Below are positions 1 through 7,556 of a stretch of DNA of 46,147 nucleotides, piece after piece. A program made the position numbers and the translations under genes. The notes beneath the pieces were generated by a model. The model saw nothing but the letters and a program-made list of their open reading frames with translations. It did no database searches and was not told the origin of the DNA. The DNA is from Micavibrio_B sp964633355 (GTDB lineage: Bacteria > Pseudomonadota > Alphaproteobacteria > Micavibrionales > Micavibrionaceae): the NCBI GenBank assembly GCA_964633355.1, contig CAZWGO010000017.1, forward strand, positions 1 to 46,147. The letters run 5' to 3'. Numbering within the stretch: the first letter of the stretch is position 1; the number at the start of each line of letters is the position of its first letter.

Positions 1-699
1 TTCGTCATGTCGGTCATCCTCGCTTATTTCAACGTGCCGAAAGAATACCAGCACCGGGTCTTATTCTGGGGAATTATGGGCGTTCTGGTCATGCGCGGCG
101 TGATGATCGGGCTTGGCTCGGTCCTGATCCAGTCTTTCGACTGGGTGTTGTTCATTTTTGCGGGCTTCCTGATCCTGACCGGCGTCAAAATGCTGTTTAT
201 GAAAGATAACGACGAGGGGATGGAGGAATCCTCTCTGATCCGTTTCTTTAAGAAACATTTGCGCTACACCGACAAGATCGACGGCCATAAATTTTTTATC
301 AAAAGCAATCATTTGGTTTCTGGCAAACCGGTACATTTTGCCACGCCTCTTTTTATGGCGCTGATTTGTATCGAGTTTATGGATGTTCTCTTTGCGCTCG
401 ATTCCGTTCCGGCGGTTTTTGCGATCACGACCGAGCCGTTCGTTATTTATACCAGTAATATTTTCGCAATCCTTGGACTGCGCTCGATGTATTTTGCGAT
501 CACGGCGATTTTGGAGCGGTTCAAATATATGAAATATGCACTGTCCATCGTGCTGGTCTTTATCGGCTGCAAAGTCTTTTATAACGAGTTTTTCGGCCAT
601 ATTCCGCCGCTCGTGTCGCTTGCCATCACGGTCGGCACCCTTGTCTGCGGCGCTCTCTTTTCTCTGGTGAAAACCAGCCATGAGGAAAAAGCCCCGTGA
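1..699 (+). CDS. TerC/Alx-family integral membrane protein, 5' end missing
   Basis: The frame is open from base 1, so the start lies outside the window; the first visible ATG at 7 is internal. The visible C-terminal 233 residues carry the motifs of the TerC/Alx family: a segment matching PxxYQHRVLFWG near the start, a conserved acidic-aromatic patch (FMDVLFALDSVPAVFA) in a membrane helix, and about six hydrophobic segments. Family members sit in the inner membrane and are linked to metal-ion (manganese) homeostasis and tellurite resistance; the substrate cannot be told from sequence. The stop codon overlaps the GTG start of hisB by 4 nt (GTGA), so the two are probably cotranscribed although functionally unrelated. 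Confidence 0.88.
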   Translation, partial: FVMSVILAYFNVPKEYQHRVLFWGIMGVLVMRGVMIGLGSVLIQSFDWVLFIFAGFLILTGVKMLFMKDNDEGMEESSLIRFFKKHLRYTDKIDGHKFFIKSNHLVSGKPVHFATPLFMALICIEFMDVLFALDSVPAVFAITTEPFVIYTSNIFAILGLRSMYFAITAILERFKYMKYALSIVLVFIGCKVFYNEFFGHIPPLVSLAITVGTLVCGALFSLVKTSHEEKAP

Positions 700-1298
700 G
701 AACCGCCCAGATTGTTCGGAAGACCAAGGAAACCTCGATCTCTGTCGAGATCAATCTCGATGGCACCGGCCAGACGAGCGTGAAAACCGGCATCGGCTTT
801 TTCGATCACATGCTCGACCAGCTCGGCAAGCACGGCCTGATCGATCTGAAAATAGAATGCTCGGGCGATCTGCATATAGACAGTCACCATACGGTTGAAG
901 ATACGGGTCTGGCGCTGGGCGAAGCGCTTAAAAAAGCGCTGGGCGACAAGGCGGGCATCAAGCGCTATGGCTATGGCATCGTCCCGATGGATGAAACCTT
1001 GAGCCGCGTTGCGCTCGATCTGTCGAACCGCCCTTATCTGGTCTGGAATGTAAATTTCACGGTCGACCGTTTTGACGCATCCGGCGGTCCGGCGATGGAA
1101 ACGGAATTGTTCCGCGAGTTTTTTCAAGCCTTTTCCCAAGCAGGCGGTATTACATTTCATGCCGAAACAATCTACGGCAGCAACAACCACCATGTGATTG
1201 AATGCCTATTCAAAGCCACGGCGAGAGCGCTTCACGAAGCCGTCACCATCGACCCGCAAGCGCAGGGAAAATTACCGAGCACCAAGGGCGTTTTATAA
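696..1298 (+). CDS. hisB: Imidazoleglycerol-phosphate dehydratase
   Basis: Monofunctional IGPD of 200 residues, normal length for the family. It dehydrates imidazole glycerol phosphate to imidazole acetol phosphate in histidine synthesis. Visible motifs are FFDHMLDQLGKHG (about residues 35-47), the metal-binding HHTVEDT at 64-70 and NNHHVIE near 167. The GTG start is chosen because it overlaps the TerC stop and places the conserved RxTxET segment at the N terminus; an AGGA-like ribosome site lies inside the upstream gene. hisB is often next to hisH in alphaproteobacteria; here it is about 14 kb away from hisH, A, F and E. The stop overlaps the converging HisD-family gene by 6 nt. Confidence 0.95.
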   Translation: MRTAQIVRKTKETSISVEINLDGTGQTSVKTGIGFFDHMLDQLGKHGLIDLKIECSGDLHIDSHHTVEDTGLALGEALKKALGDKAGIKRYGYGIVPMDETLSRVALDLSNRPYLVWNVNFTVDRFDASGGPAMETELFREFFQAFSQAGGITFHAETIYGSNNHHVIECLFKATARALHEAVTIDPQAQGKLPSTKGVL

Positions 1299-2609
1299 TT
1301 TAGATTTATGCAGCTTGCGCTGTGTAATCGCGTTTTTATGGGCCGGAAAGCCTTCGTATTCGGTCAAAACCGAAACCGGCTCGGCGAGGGAGACAAAGCC
1401 TTCCGATGTCACGCGGCTTAAAGAGGTGCGTTTCAGGAAATCCCAGACGCTCGTGCAGGAATGCGAATGCGCCCAGCCGCCGGTCGGCAGGACATGGTTG
1501 ATACCGATGGCGTAATTACCGAAAGAAAATACCGTATTTTCGCCAATCAGGATTTCGCCGGCGTTCTTGATCTGGGGCAAGATGCTTTCATGATTGCGGA
1601 CTTTCAAAAGTAAATGCTCAGGTGCATAGAGATTGGCGACCTCGATAGATTGCTCCAGCGAGTCGGTCATGATGATGGCGCCGTAAGTCGAGAAAACGTT
1701 ACGCAGCCACGCCGCCTGTTTTTCCGGCAAGGCATCAATTGCTGCCGATAGATGATCGCGCACATAATGGGCAAGCTTTTCATCATGCGTTACCAGCAGG
1801 CCTGCGGAATCAGGGCCGTGCTCGGCTTCGTTCAAAAGATCAAGAACCGTATTATGCGGATCGGCGAATTCATCGCAGAGGACGATGGCCTCGCTAGGGC
1901 CTGCCGGCATGCCGGGATCGATCACGGATGAAAGAATTAATTTGGCGGCGGCGACATAAGAAGAGCCGGGGCCGAGAACTTTCGCAACTTTCGAAATAGT
2001 CTGCGTGCCATAGGCAAGGGCGGCGATTGCCTGTGCGCCGCCGACTTTATAAATATCGGTTACGCCCGAAAGCTGCGCCGCATACAAACAGGCGGGATCG
2101 CATTTGCCATCGGCTGTCGGCGGCGTAACAATCACAATCTCGGGTACTTGCGCCAATACGGCAGGAATAGCCAACATATATAATGCTGATGGAAACGCAT
2201 TCTTCCCGCGCGGCACATAAAGTCCGACCGAAGATATGGGCGTCACTTTTTCACCGGCGAAAACGCCGGATTCAATCTCGACCATCCAGTCGGAATCGAC
2301 ACGCTTCATTTGTTCTTCGTGGAATTTTTTGACATTGCGGATTGAATGTTCGAGCGCGGATTTGATTTCCGGCGATAATAATTCTTCCGCTTCCCTGAAT
2401 TCTTCTGGTGTAACCTTTAAAGAAGAAAGTTCGGCCCCGTCGAATAGCTTCGCATATTTAACGAGCGCTTCGTCGCCATTTTCTTTTACATCGGCAATGA
2501 TCGGACGTACGTCATCTAAAACACCTTCAATCGCTTCCTGCGATCGTTTCAACAGGCGCGATTTGTCAGCGGGGCTAATTTCCGGCCAGTAATAATAATT
2601 AATCGTCAT
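1293..2609 (-). CDS. hisD: Histidinol dehydrogenase family protein (altered zinc site)
   Basis: A 438-residue protein with the complete HisD fold signature: VPRGKxxFPS, VGGAQAIAALAYGT, AGPSE, AEHGPDS, the catalytic YAPEHL (Glu326-His327 in E. coli numbering), NHVLPT and the C-terminal AHKNA histidine. HisD oxidises L-histidinol to histidine with NAD and needs zinc. Two of the four classical zinc ligands differ: Gln259 is Glu (NEAEH instead of SQAEH) and Asp360 is Asn (FGNY instead of GDY), and GPGN reads GPGS. This charge swap may keep metal binding or may mark a paralogue acting on another amino alcohol. No other HisD is in the window. It lies 84 nt downstream of truA on the same strand and convergent with hisB. 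Confidence 0.8.
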   Translation of the reverse strand: MTINYYYWPEISPADKSRLLKRSQEAIEGVLDDVRPIIADVKENGDEALVKYAKLFDGAELSSLKVTPEEFREAEELLSPEIKSALEHSIRNVKKFHEEQMKRVDSDWMVEIESGVFAGEKVTPISSVGLYVPRGKNAFPSALYMLAIPAVLAQVPEIVIVTPPTADGKCDPACLYAAQLSGVTDIYKVGGAQAIAALAYGTQTISKVAKVLGPGSSYVAAAKLILSSVIDPGMPAGPSEAIVLCDEFADPHNTVLDLLNEAEHGPDSAGLLVTHDEKLAHYVRDHLSAAIDALPEKQAAWLRNVFSTYGAIIMTDSLEQSIEVANLYAPEHLLLKVRNHESILPQIKNAGEILIGENTVFSFGNYAIGINHVLPTGGWAHSHSCTSVWDFLKRTSLSRVTSEGFVSLAEPVSVLTEYEGFPAHKNAITQRKLHKSKL

Positions 2610-2693
2610 AAAGTTTGATCATCCAAGAGAGTTAAGAATTCGCCGAGTGTAGCTTAAAAACAAGATTTCTTCACTTTCTTAATATGCGACCGA

Positions 2694-3446
2694 TTATAAA
2701 TACTCGATATAAATCAAGCTTAATCCCTGTGGCGGGGCAGTGATGCCAGCAGCTTCTCTCTTTTTCGTTTCGAGGGCTTTTCCTACATCTTCCGGAGACC
2801 ATTTACCCTCGCCAACCAATACAAGCGTGCCTGCAATGTTGCGCACCATGTGATGTAAAAACGACTGGCCGAAAGCATGGATAAAAATATAATCGCCGGA
2901 CTTCTCGACTTTTAGATCGTCGATTGTCTTGATCGGTGATTTCGCCTGGCACATAGCCGCGCGGAATGACGTAAAATCATGCGTCCCGATTAGATAATTC
3001 GCAGCAATCTGCATTGCTGCAATATCAAGCGTCTTGCCGATATGCCAGACAAGATCGGCATCGATAGCCGGTTTCGCAGGGCGGTTGAGAATTGAATAGG
3101 TATAGAGTTTTTGCTTCGCGCCAAAGCGCGCATGAAATTCGTCATCGACGGGTTCGGCCCGCACTACCGAGATCGTTTCTTCTTTCAAAAACGCGTTGAT
3201 TGCTTTCGCCAGCGCATAGCCATCCATCTGGTGGCGTTCGTTATCGAAATCAAAATGCGCCACTTGTCCGCGCGCATGAACGCCGGAATCTGTGCGGCCC
3301 GCACCGGTTAGTTTGACTCGCTGGTTTGAAAAGCCAAAAATCGCGTTTTCGACGGTTTCCTGAATCGTTTTTTCGCCCTGACCTTGCGTTTGCCAGCCGC
3401 AATAATCGGTGCCTTTATATTCAATGATCAGTTTGAAACGTGTCAT
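2694..3446 (-). CDS. truA: tRNA pseudouridine synthase A
   Basis: A 250-residue TruA that converts U38-U40 of tRNA anticodon stems to pseudouridine. The catalytic aspartate sits in GAGRTDSGVHA (Asp53). The frame is open further upstream inside fmt, but the ATG at 3446 is chosen because it overlaps the fmt stop by 4 nt (ATGA) and begins the standard first strand of the fold. Other family blocks are FHARFGAKQKLYTY, HDFTSFRA and FLHHMVRNI. It is the last translationally coupled gene of the series def - four-helix protein - fmt - truA. Confidence 0.95.
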   Translation of the reverse strand: MTRFKLIIEYKGTDYCGWQTQGQGEKTIQETVENAIFGFSNQRVKLTGAGRTDSGVHARGQVAHFDFDNERHQMDGYALAKAINAFLKEETISVVRAEPVDDEFHARFGAKQKLYTYSILNRPAKPAIDADLVWHIGKTLDIAAMQIAANYLIGTHDFTSFRAAMCQAKSPIKTIDDLKVEKSGDYIFIHAFGQSFLHHMVRNIAGTLVLVGEGKWSPEDVGKALETKKREAAGITAPPQGLSLIYIEYL

Positions 3447-4366
3447 TTCAAGACCGTAGCAATTTTCAAATGATGGCCGTTGAGCGCCGACGCCACATCC
3501 ATGGCTTTTGAATTTTCCGGCTGCAGCATTTCGATCTGATAGGCGAAACCATCGCCGCACATAACCACGCCCTTGGGCAGCACCGTTCCAGCTTTTTCAT
3601 CAAGCTCCGGCTTTACAATATGGCCTTTGACAATTTTAAGCCGCTTGCCATCACCGCTTGTATACGTCCCCGGCCATGGGTTGAGGGCCCGTACTTGGCG
3701 GTCGATCGCAATCGCTGAATTATTCCAGTCGATCAACCCATCTTCTTTTTTCAACATCGGCGCGTAAACTGACAGCGCATCACCCTGTTTCTCGCCACTG
3801 GGAATATCTATCAATACATCGACAATCATCTCCGCGCCCATGAGCGAAAGAGCATCATGTAGTTGCGGTGTCGTCATACCGTCAATATCGATGTCACGTT
3901 TCAATAGCATGGGTCCGGTATCAAGACCTTCTTCCATCTGCATGATGGTGACGCCGCTGATGCTGTCTCCTTTCCAGATCGCATGCTGGATCGGCGATGC
4001 GCCGCGCCATCTTGGCAGCAGCGACGCATGAATGTTCAGGCATCCAAACTTTGGCGCATTCAAAACAGAAAGCGGCAAGATCAAGCCATACGCCGCAACC
4101 ACGGCTACATCAGCGTTTAAATTTTGAAATTGCAAAACTGCTTCGGGATCTTTCTTGAAACTCTTCGGTGTGAAGACGGGAATATTATTTTGCTCAGCCA
4201 GTTCATGCACCGGTGATTTTTGTACTTGCTGGCCGCGTCCCTTGGGTTTCGGTTCTCGCGAATAAACGGCAATGACATCATGTTCGGAATCGATTAATTG
4301 CTGCAAGGCCGGAACAGAAAAATCCGGCGTACCCATATAGATAATGCGTAATCGGTTATCAGTCAT
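3443..4366 (-). CDS. fmt: Methionyl-tRNA formyltransferase
   Basis: A 307-residue enzyme that formylates initiator methionyl-tRNA using 10-formyltetrahydrofolate. The catalytic Asn111, His113 and Asp149 are present (NIHASLLPRWRG and EEGLDTGPM), together with the N-terminal FMGTP-like motif (MGTPDFSV). Length is normal. It normally directly follows def; here a four-helix-bundle gene is interposed. Its ATG lies inside the left inverted repeat of that insertion, so the first codons (MTDNR) are encoded by repeat sequence. Confidence 0.96.
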   Translation of the reverse strand: MTDNRLRIIYMGTPDFSVPALQQLIDSEHDVIAVYSREPKPKGRGQQVQKSPVHELAEQNNIPVFTPKSFKKDPEAVLQFQNLNADVAVVAAYGLILPLSVLNAPKFGCLNIHASLLPRWRGASPIQHAIWKGDSISGVTIMQMEEGLDTGPMLLKRDIDIDGMTTPQLHDALSLMGAEMIVDVLIDIPSGEKQGDALSVYAPMLKKEDGLIDWNNSAIAIDRQVRALNPWPGTYTSGDGKRLKIVKGHIVKPELDEKAGTVLPKGVVMCGDGFAYQIEMLQPENSKAMDVASALNGHHLKIATVLK

Positions 4367-4376
4367 CGGTTATCAG
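4351..4376. repeat. Left inverted repeat flanking the four-helix-bundle gene
   Basis: A 26-bp arm whose reverse complement matches 4744-4769 at 22 of 26 positions by hand alignment. The arm is itself a 14-nt near-tandem repeat of ATCGGTTATCAG(TC). It covers the 3' end of the inserted gene and the first codons of fmt. Confidence 0.8.
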
Positions 4377-4758
4377 ATTTTAAGGTAGAATACAGAGATT
4401 GAAGCATACGGCTTGTCTTTTTTAATTCGGAACACCATTTTGAATATTCTTCTTCAGATATATACCCTAGCTCAAAACAAAATTTTAACCAAACCAATGT
4501 CTCGTCACTTGAACCTATGGCTATAATAATGAATCTTGCAAATTCAGCCTTTGAGTTTCTTTGCTTTCCGAAACCTTCGGCAATATTAGCAGCTATTGCT
4601 TTGCTGGATCTTCGTATTTGATTTGCAAGCGCATATTGCTCAATCTTTGGAAATCCTAGAGTTTTTTTATGAATTTCTATGGCAATAGAAAAAGAAGACT
4701 TAAATACTTCCAAATCTTCAAATGTCGGCGCAAATTCTTTTTTCTGATAACTGATCAC
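4363..4758 (-). CDS. Four-helix-bundle (S23/IVP-type) protein inserted between def and fmt
   Basis: A 131-residue protein of the four-helix-bundle family once called 23S rRNA intervening-sequence or S23 proteins. The signature is visible: LEVFKSSF, a LxxQIRRSSKAIAANIAEGFG block at about residues 46-66, and a C-terminal helix ending in SLYSTLKS. The function of the family is unknown. The GTG start (4756-4758) lies within the right inverted repeat and the TGA stop (4363-4365) within the left one, so the gene fills the element from end to end. The stop overlaps fmt by 4 nt, keeping the operon coupled. It is visibly richer in A+T than its neighbours, consistent with an inserted cassette. Confidence 0.85.
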   Translation of the reverse strand: MISYQKKEFAPTFEDLEVFKSSFSIAIEIHKKTLGFPKIEQYALANQIRRSSKAIAANIAEGFGKQRNSKAEFARFIIIAIGSSDETLVWLKFCFELGYISEEEYSKWCSELKKTSRMLQSLYSTLKSDNR

Positions 4759-4769
4759 TGATTACCGAC
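4744..4769. repeat. Right inverted repeat flanking the four-helix-bundle gene
   Basis: This is the partner of 4351-4376 in inverted orientation. It ends at the first base of the def stop codon (complement of 4769-4771) and contains the GTG start of the inserted gene. The two arms bracket the foreign gene exactly, as expected for an inserted cassette. Confidence 0.8.
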
Positions 4770-5293
4770 TACAATATCTCTTTTTCTTTCTGCGCTTTAT
4801 CATACCGCTTCAAAAGCATATTTCGTTTCAGACGCGATAGATAATCGATAAACAGCGTGCCGTTCAAATGATCCAGCTCATGCTGCACGCAAGCTGCTTG
4901 CAAATCTTCCGCCAGCATTTCTTTGATCTCGCCGTCCAGATCGACGAATTTCACGCGCACAGCTCTCGGGCGCTCGACATCAGCATATTGCTGCGGGATC
5001 GACAGGCAGCCTTCTTCCATCACGCTCATCTCTTCCGATTTCCAGACGATCTCGGGGTTAATCATCGTGACAATGTTCCGGCTTGTTTTATCTTCGCGGA
5101 AATCCGTATCCATGACGAAAATGCGCTTCAGCACATTCACCTGATTGGCGGCCAGACCAATTCCAGGCGCGGCATACATCGTCTCTGCCATATCCGCGGC
5201 GAGGGTTCTTATGTCCTCTGTAATATTTTCAATCGGTTGAGCCACCTGTTTCAAAACAGGATCGGGAAGAATGATGATAGGAAGCTTGGACAT
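4769..5293 (-). CDS. def: Peptide deformylase
   Basis: A 174-residue Fe2+/Zn2+ hydrolase that removes the N-formyl group from nascent proteins. All three family motifs are intact: GIGLAANQ (44-51), EGCLS (94-98, metal ligand Cys96) and QHELDHLNG (metal ligands His138 and His142, catalytic Glu139). It pairs functionally with fmt downstream. Its start lies 24 nt after the rmuC stop, across an 11-bp tandem repeat. Confidence 0.96.
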   Translation of the reverse strand: MSKLPIIILPDPVLKQVAQPIENITEDIRTLAADMAETMYAAPGIGLAANQVNVLKRIFVMDTDFREDKTSRNIVTMINPEIVWKSEEMSVMEEGCLSIPQQYADVERPRAVRVKFVDLDGEIKEMLAEDLQAACVQHELDHLNGTLFIDYLSRLKRNMLLKRYDKAQKEKEIL

Positions 5294-5327
5294 GATTATT
5301 CGCCAGTTATTCGCCAGTTATTCGTTA
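5294..5327. repeat. 11-bp tandem repeat between rmuC and def
   Basis: On the minus strand the sequence reads as about three copies of CGAATAACTGG. It begins in the last codons of rmuC (codon GAA and stop TAA) and runs through the 24-nt spacer up to the def start. The last copy is partial. It resembles in style the 14-nt repeats around the four-helix-bundle gene. Confidence 0.75.
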
Positions 5328-6535
5328 GACGCTTTCAATGAGATGATCTCTGCCTCATTCAGCAGTTCTGTATTTAAAAGTTCCGGCGCGGAGATTACCC
5401 TTGTTGTTTGCTCGATCGCAAGCATTTCCGGCACATCTTTGCTTTCGTTTTGAATATCTTTCAGTTTACGCATGGCGGGTAATATCATCTGCTCCACCGA
5501 ACCGATAGTTTTATTATAGGCTCCGACCGCGCCTTCCAGATTGCGGCCCAATTTGGCGATATGCTCGCCAAATGTCGAGAGACGTGAATATAAAATCGAG
5601 GCCTGTTTGGAAATCGTGCGCGCTTCATCGGCGATTTTTTGCTGCTGCCATCCATACATGATAACGCGAAGAAGCCCCATCACTGTTGTCGGTGAGGCGA
5701 GAATAACATTGGCTTTCGACGCATCATCAAGAAGGCTGGAGTCGCTGCCGACCGCCATAGAATAGAGGCTTTCGCTTGGCAGGAACATCACGACGAATTC
5801 CGGAGAGTTAAATTGCTGCGCGTAATTCTTTGACGATAAAGATTTAACATGGTCGCGCACTTTGGAGCGGAAATTGGCAAGGCCTTGTTCATAAGCATCG
5901 GGATTATTTTCTTCGATCAAGGCCCAGTACGGATCAAGCGGCGTTTTAACGTCGATCACGATATGCACGCCGTTCGGGAGCGACACGACGAAATCCGGCT
6001 TGATTTGCCCGCCGCCATCAGATTGTGCCGTTACTTGCGTTTTGTAATGTACGTTCTCGATAAAACCGGTCAGCTCAAAGGTACGCTGTAATTGCATTTC
6101 GCCCCAGCGCCCGCGCTCGATTGGGTTTTTGAGCACCTGCACCAGTTTTTGTGTCTGGTCGCGTAAATTTCTTTGATCGTCGGCAAAGTTTTTTAATTGG
6201 GCTTCAAGTCCGGCCCCTGCCTTGCCCAGCGTCTCGATTTTTAGATCCATGTCTTTCAGGGATTTGCCAATCGGGTCGATCATCGTCGCAATCGCGCTTT
6301 GGCGCTTATCCAGATCATGCGCGCCTTCCATCTGGCTTTGTTTCAGCTTTTCTGTTGCCAATGCCAAGAACTGATCCTGAGATTTCCGCATAGATTCCTG
6401 CGCCAAGGCTTCGAATGTTTGGGCGAGAGTTTCTTCATCGCGTTTCGATCGCGCGAGTTTGGGCATAAAGAAAACCGCCAGCGCCAAGGCGCCGACGATA
6501 AATCCAATGAAAGCTGATAAAATGTCAAAAGTCAT
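5318..6535 (-). CDS. rmuC: RmuC-family DNA recombination protein
   Basis: A 405-residue protein with an N-terminal membrane helix (about 6-24), a long predicted coiled coil (about 35-140) and the RmuC nuclease-like core. Core motifs are GRWGEMQL (about 143-150), the DVKTPLDPY segment typical of a restriction-nuclease-like metal site, and FLPSESLYSMA. RmuC limits recombination at inverted repeats in E. coli; the exact biochemical role is not settled. It leads the same-strand series into def. RmuC is commonly adjacent to def in alphaproteobacteria, which supports the assignment. Confidence 0.92.
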   Translation of the reverse strand: MTFDILSAFIGFIVGALALAVFFMPKLARSKRDEETLAQTFEALAQESMRKSQDQFLALATEKLKQSQMEGAHDLDKRQSAIATMIDPIGKSLKDMDLKIETLGKAGAGLEAQLKNFADDQRNLRDQTQKLVQVLKNPIERGRWGEMQLQRTFELTGFIENVHYKTQVTAQSDGGGQIKPDFVVSLPNGVHIVIDVKTPLDPYWALIEENNPDAYEQGLANFRSKVRDHVKSLSSKNYAQQFNSPEFVVMFLPSESLYSMAVGSDSSLLDDASKANVILASPTTVMGLLRVIMYGWQQQKIADEARTISKQASILYSRLSTFGEHIAKLGRNLEGAVGAYNKTIGSVEQMILPAMRKLKDIQNESKDVPEMLAIEQTTRVISAPELLNTELLNEAEIISLKASNE

Positions 6536-6593
6536 GGGTGAGAGTATAGGAGATTCCCTACAAGTCCCGCAACCTAACTCTCAACTTCGAAGC

Positions 6594-6734
6594 CTAGCAA
6601 TTACCCTTTTTAGCCTGACCCGGCGGACAGAAATCACCATTTGCGTGCGGATGTGTCGGATGGGGGTGGTAAACACAAGCTGACAATGTGCCTAGACTGA
6701 TAATGGCCATACTTAATATAAAAAATGTCTTCAT
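6594..6734 (-). CDS. Small lipoprotein (46 residues)
   Basis: I found this by reading the minus strand. ATG at 6734 and TAG at 6594-6596 give 46 residues. An AGAGGA ribosome site lies about 8 nt upstream of the start. The protein has a short charged start, a hydrophobic stretch and a lipobox LSAC with Cys20. The mature part is rich in His and Pro (VYHPHPTHPH) and ends in CPPGQAKKGNC. The PPGxAKKG ending resembles tails of small periplasmic proteins. The His-rich stretch could bind metal, but that is inference. It probably sits in the inner or outer membrane facing the periplasm. Confidence 0.75.
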   Translation of the reverse strand: MKTFFILSMAIISLGTLSACVYHPHPTHPHANGDFCPPGQAKKGNC

Positions 6735-6794
6735 TTTAAAAATCCTCTGTCACAACCAATCTCTATTTAGAAAACTAGTTCCTGATCTATAAAA

Positions 6795-7535
6795 TTATCT
6801 TTCGACAAGAATATGATAATAAGTATATTGACCTCCTCCAAAGTTGATACAAAAAGCGGGCGGTGATCCGGCGCTGGAAAAATCAATTATCATACTACCC
6901 GCCATGGTACTATTGGAGCTCCCTTCTGCTCCAGAAGCTATCAGTACAGGGGGAAGTCCTGAGGAATTGTCGATTTTAAGTAGCTCATTAATAGCAAGAC
7001 AGGTTTCCAGTTTCAGATAAGTTTGGCGCATGAAAATATCATTGGCGGAAACAGTTCCCGCGGCCCCATCTGTCCCATTGCCTTTGAATTGGCCAACCCT
7101 GACGCCGACATGACCCGCTAACCATGACCCGGGTGCCAAGACCAAGCTCGGATCAACAGCTTCCGGAGATGGCTTTACCGGAGCGACACCCCCACCTTCG
7201 GCAGCGTATAAATCACAAATATTTCCTGGGGGAGAGTTCGGGTTTAATGAATTAAGAATAGCGCCAGAGTTATTCGTGTAATTCGGATTTCTGAAATTTA
7301 TTGTTTCATCCGTGCAACCGTTGCTTAATTTTAATCGCATAACGGCCTGACGCATCGTTGTTGCATGTTGCACAATAGCTGCAGCATAAGATTTTGCTTT
7401 ATCTTTTGAAATCGAATCGCCTCCGCTGCGCGTTGAAGATGTTACGGCATAAGAAAGCGCCGCAAAAAGCACAACGGCGATAAGAATCAGGAAAAGAACA
7501 TTGCCTTCTTCCCGGCATTTTTGATTAGATATCAT
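6795..7535 (-). CDS. Type IV pilin-like (pseudopilin-like) protein
   Basis: A 246-residue protein with a prepilin-like N terminus: a charged leader ending in CREEG, then NVLFLILIAVVLFAALSY. The likely prepilin-peptidase site is after Gly11, but position +5 is not the usual Glu. An amphipathic helix follows (KAKSYAAAIVQHATTMRQA), then a Cys-containing globular part. Substrate and partners are unknown. It lies 21 nt downstream of comM on the same strand, and its leader style (G-N/S-x-F/L-hydrophobic) is shared with the three giant fibre proteins at 15916-28232. The family assignment is by architecture, not a specific match. Confidence 0.65.
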   Translation of the reverse strand: MISNQKCREEGNVLFLILIAVVLFAALSYAVTSSTRSGGDSISKDKAKSYAAAIVQHATTMRQAVMRLKLSNGCTDETINFRNPNYTNNSGAILNSLNPNSPPGNICDLYAAEGGGVAPVKPSPEAVDPSLVLAPGSWLAGHVGVRVGQFKGNGTDGAAGTVSANDIFMRQTYLKLETCLAINELLKIDNSSGLPPVLIASGAEGSSNSTMAGSMIIDFSSAGSPPAFCINFGGGQYTYYHILVER

Positions 7536-7556
7536 ATCTAGTATTATCGAATATCT

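Noticed and set aside
61..681. 206-codon antisense frame opposite the TerC gene
   Set aside because: The composition (Arg, Asp, His, Gln-rich) is typical of reverse-frame shadows, and the plus strand matches TerC end to end.
2610..2693. Terminator between truA and the HisD gene
   Set aside because: I looked for a hairpin followed by T residues on the minus strand and found none convincing.
4363..4758. Ribosomal protein S23
   Set aside because: The old family name is misleading: this is the four-helix-bundle family, not a ribosomal protein in this setting.
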